From: an uncultured Paenibacillaceae bacterium | GTDB taxonomy: Bacteria > Bacillota > Bacilli > Paenibacillales > CALAME01 | Direction of reading: 5' to 3' | NCBI GenBank assembly: GCA_937983035.1 | Contig: CALKAN010000073.1 | Location: forward strand, 1-6,088 | Length of the DNA: 6,088 bases | Shown: positions 5,459 to 6,088 of the stretch, in pieces | Numbering within the stretch: position 1 is the first letter of the stretch | Layout of the letters: the number at the start of each line of letters is the position of its first letter | Notes under the pieces: generated by a model | What the model was told of the DNA's origin: nothing | The model's database searches: none | The model's input: the letters and a program-made list of their open reading frames with translations, nothing else | Position numbers and translations under genes: made by a program

Positions 5459-6088
5459 AAGGAACGATTAAGCAAGCAGCAGCAGGAATTGCGAGTCGAT
5501 TATGCGGCGAAAGAATCGGCGCTGCAACTGCAGCTGGAACGGATCCCGGAGGAGCTTCGCTCTGTGCAAGCATTGGCTGAGCAGCTGCGGAAGCATGAGC
5601 AGCAATGGCTGGAATTGCAGCAAGCTTGGCAGAACGCGCAAAACAGTTATCAAGAAGCACAAAAGCGCGCTGCAACGAGCGAGAACAGCGCAGTTCACGC
5701 GAACAGGCTGCTGGCGGAAGCAGCCAAAGAGCTGGAGGAAGCGGAGCAACGTTTTCAACGGGCAATTGCGGATTCAGGTTTTGCGGATGAAGATGCGTAC
5801 CGGCAGGCGATTCTGGAGCCTGATGAGCAGAGAATGCTGCAGCGCGAAATTGAAATGTTTCAAATGACGCTCGTTTCATTGCGCCAGCAAGTGAAAGAAT
5901 TGCAGCAAGCATTAGCCGATGAGAAACAGGAAGATTTGGAAGAGCTGGAAAATGAGGTGTCCTCGCTGAAGCGAGCATGGGACGAGCTGTTGCAGCAGTC
6001 AGCGGAAACCGAACGCTTTTCACGTGAAGCAAAGCGTCTTGCCGGACAGCTGGCACAGCTGCAGCAAACGGTCAAAACTTGGGAGACG

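Larger units (their letters stand above)
4705..6088 (+). pseudogene. sbcC: Continuation of sbcC in the +1 frame, with zinc hook, cut by window end
   Basis: From about 4703 the frame one base downstream carries the rest of the SbcC coiled coil, starting KELRPIVEQL, and stays open for about 460 codons to the last base of the window. It includes the conserved stretch before the hook (AAWLEGQASLLAEHLHDG) and the zinc-hook CPVC at 5105-5116, which would be residues 513-516 after removing one base. The returning coil that follows is unusually rich in Gln, Glu and Ala. Correcting the frameshift gives 840 residues in the window; SbcC proteins run to roughly 1,000 or more, so the C-terminal ATPase half (signature LSGGE, Walker B) lies to the right. 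No other interruption was found over 1.38 kb, so the defect is either very recent or a sequence error. It could alternatively be translated separately from ATG 4814, which has GGAG 6 nt upstream. Confidence 0.8.

Noticed and set aside
4545..6056. Long minus-strand open frame (503 codons) opposite sbcC
   Set aside because: It is antisense to the SbcC coiled coil. The Ala/Pro/Ser-rich, low-complexity translation is what the complement of Gln/Glu/Ala-rich coil codons yields, and it has no recognisable domain.

Overview
The window looks like a chromosomal segment from a Firmicute of the Bacillales. The evidence is strong GGAGG-type Shine-Dalgarno sites, sigma-A-type TATAAT promoters, a YdbS/YdbT pair of bacterial PH-domain membrane proteins (a typical Bacillus-group pair), and an SbcC N-terminus of the low-GC Gram-positive type. 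A Paenibacillaceae-like host is my guess from the SbcC/SbcD style and the moderate base composition; the sequence does not prove it.

Layout: two divergent blocks meet in a short intergenic region at about 2234-2407. To the left, on the minus strand, lie ydbS (2233 to 1757) and ydbT (1770 to 289), which overlap by 14 nt. They are followed, after a stem-loop and a new promoter, by the start of a lipoprotein gene (178 to 1) that runs off the left edge. To the right, on the plus strand, lie sbcD (2408-3571) and sbcC (from 3568), joined by an ATGA overlap. sbcC is still open at the right edge.

YdbS and YdbT are small and large membrane proteins built from bPH_2 (DUF304) domains. In B. subtilis this pair belongs to the cell-envelope stress response and contributes to antimicrobial resistance. 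SbcD (Mre11-like nuclease) and SbcC (Rad50-like ATPase) form the complex that opens DNA hairpins and processes blocked double-strand ends. The lipoprotein is unidentified.

Two anomalies stand out. First, sbcC as given carries a +1 frameshift at about 4690-4712. The N-terminal ATPase half ends at a TGA at 4819-4821, while the coiled coil and the CPVC zinc hook continue uninterrupted in the next frame to the window end. Second, SbcD has GHHD where the family normally has GNHD, so a conserved metal-ligand Asn is replaced by His. Either could reflect sequence error, gene decay or a real variant. I see no CRISPR array, tRNA, rRNA, insertion sequence or new defence system here; apart from these anomalies the window is ordinary core-genome sequence.
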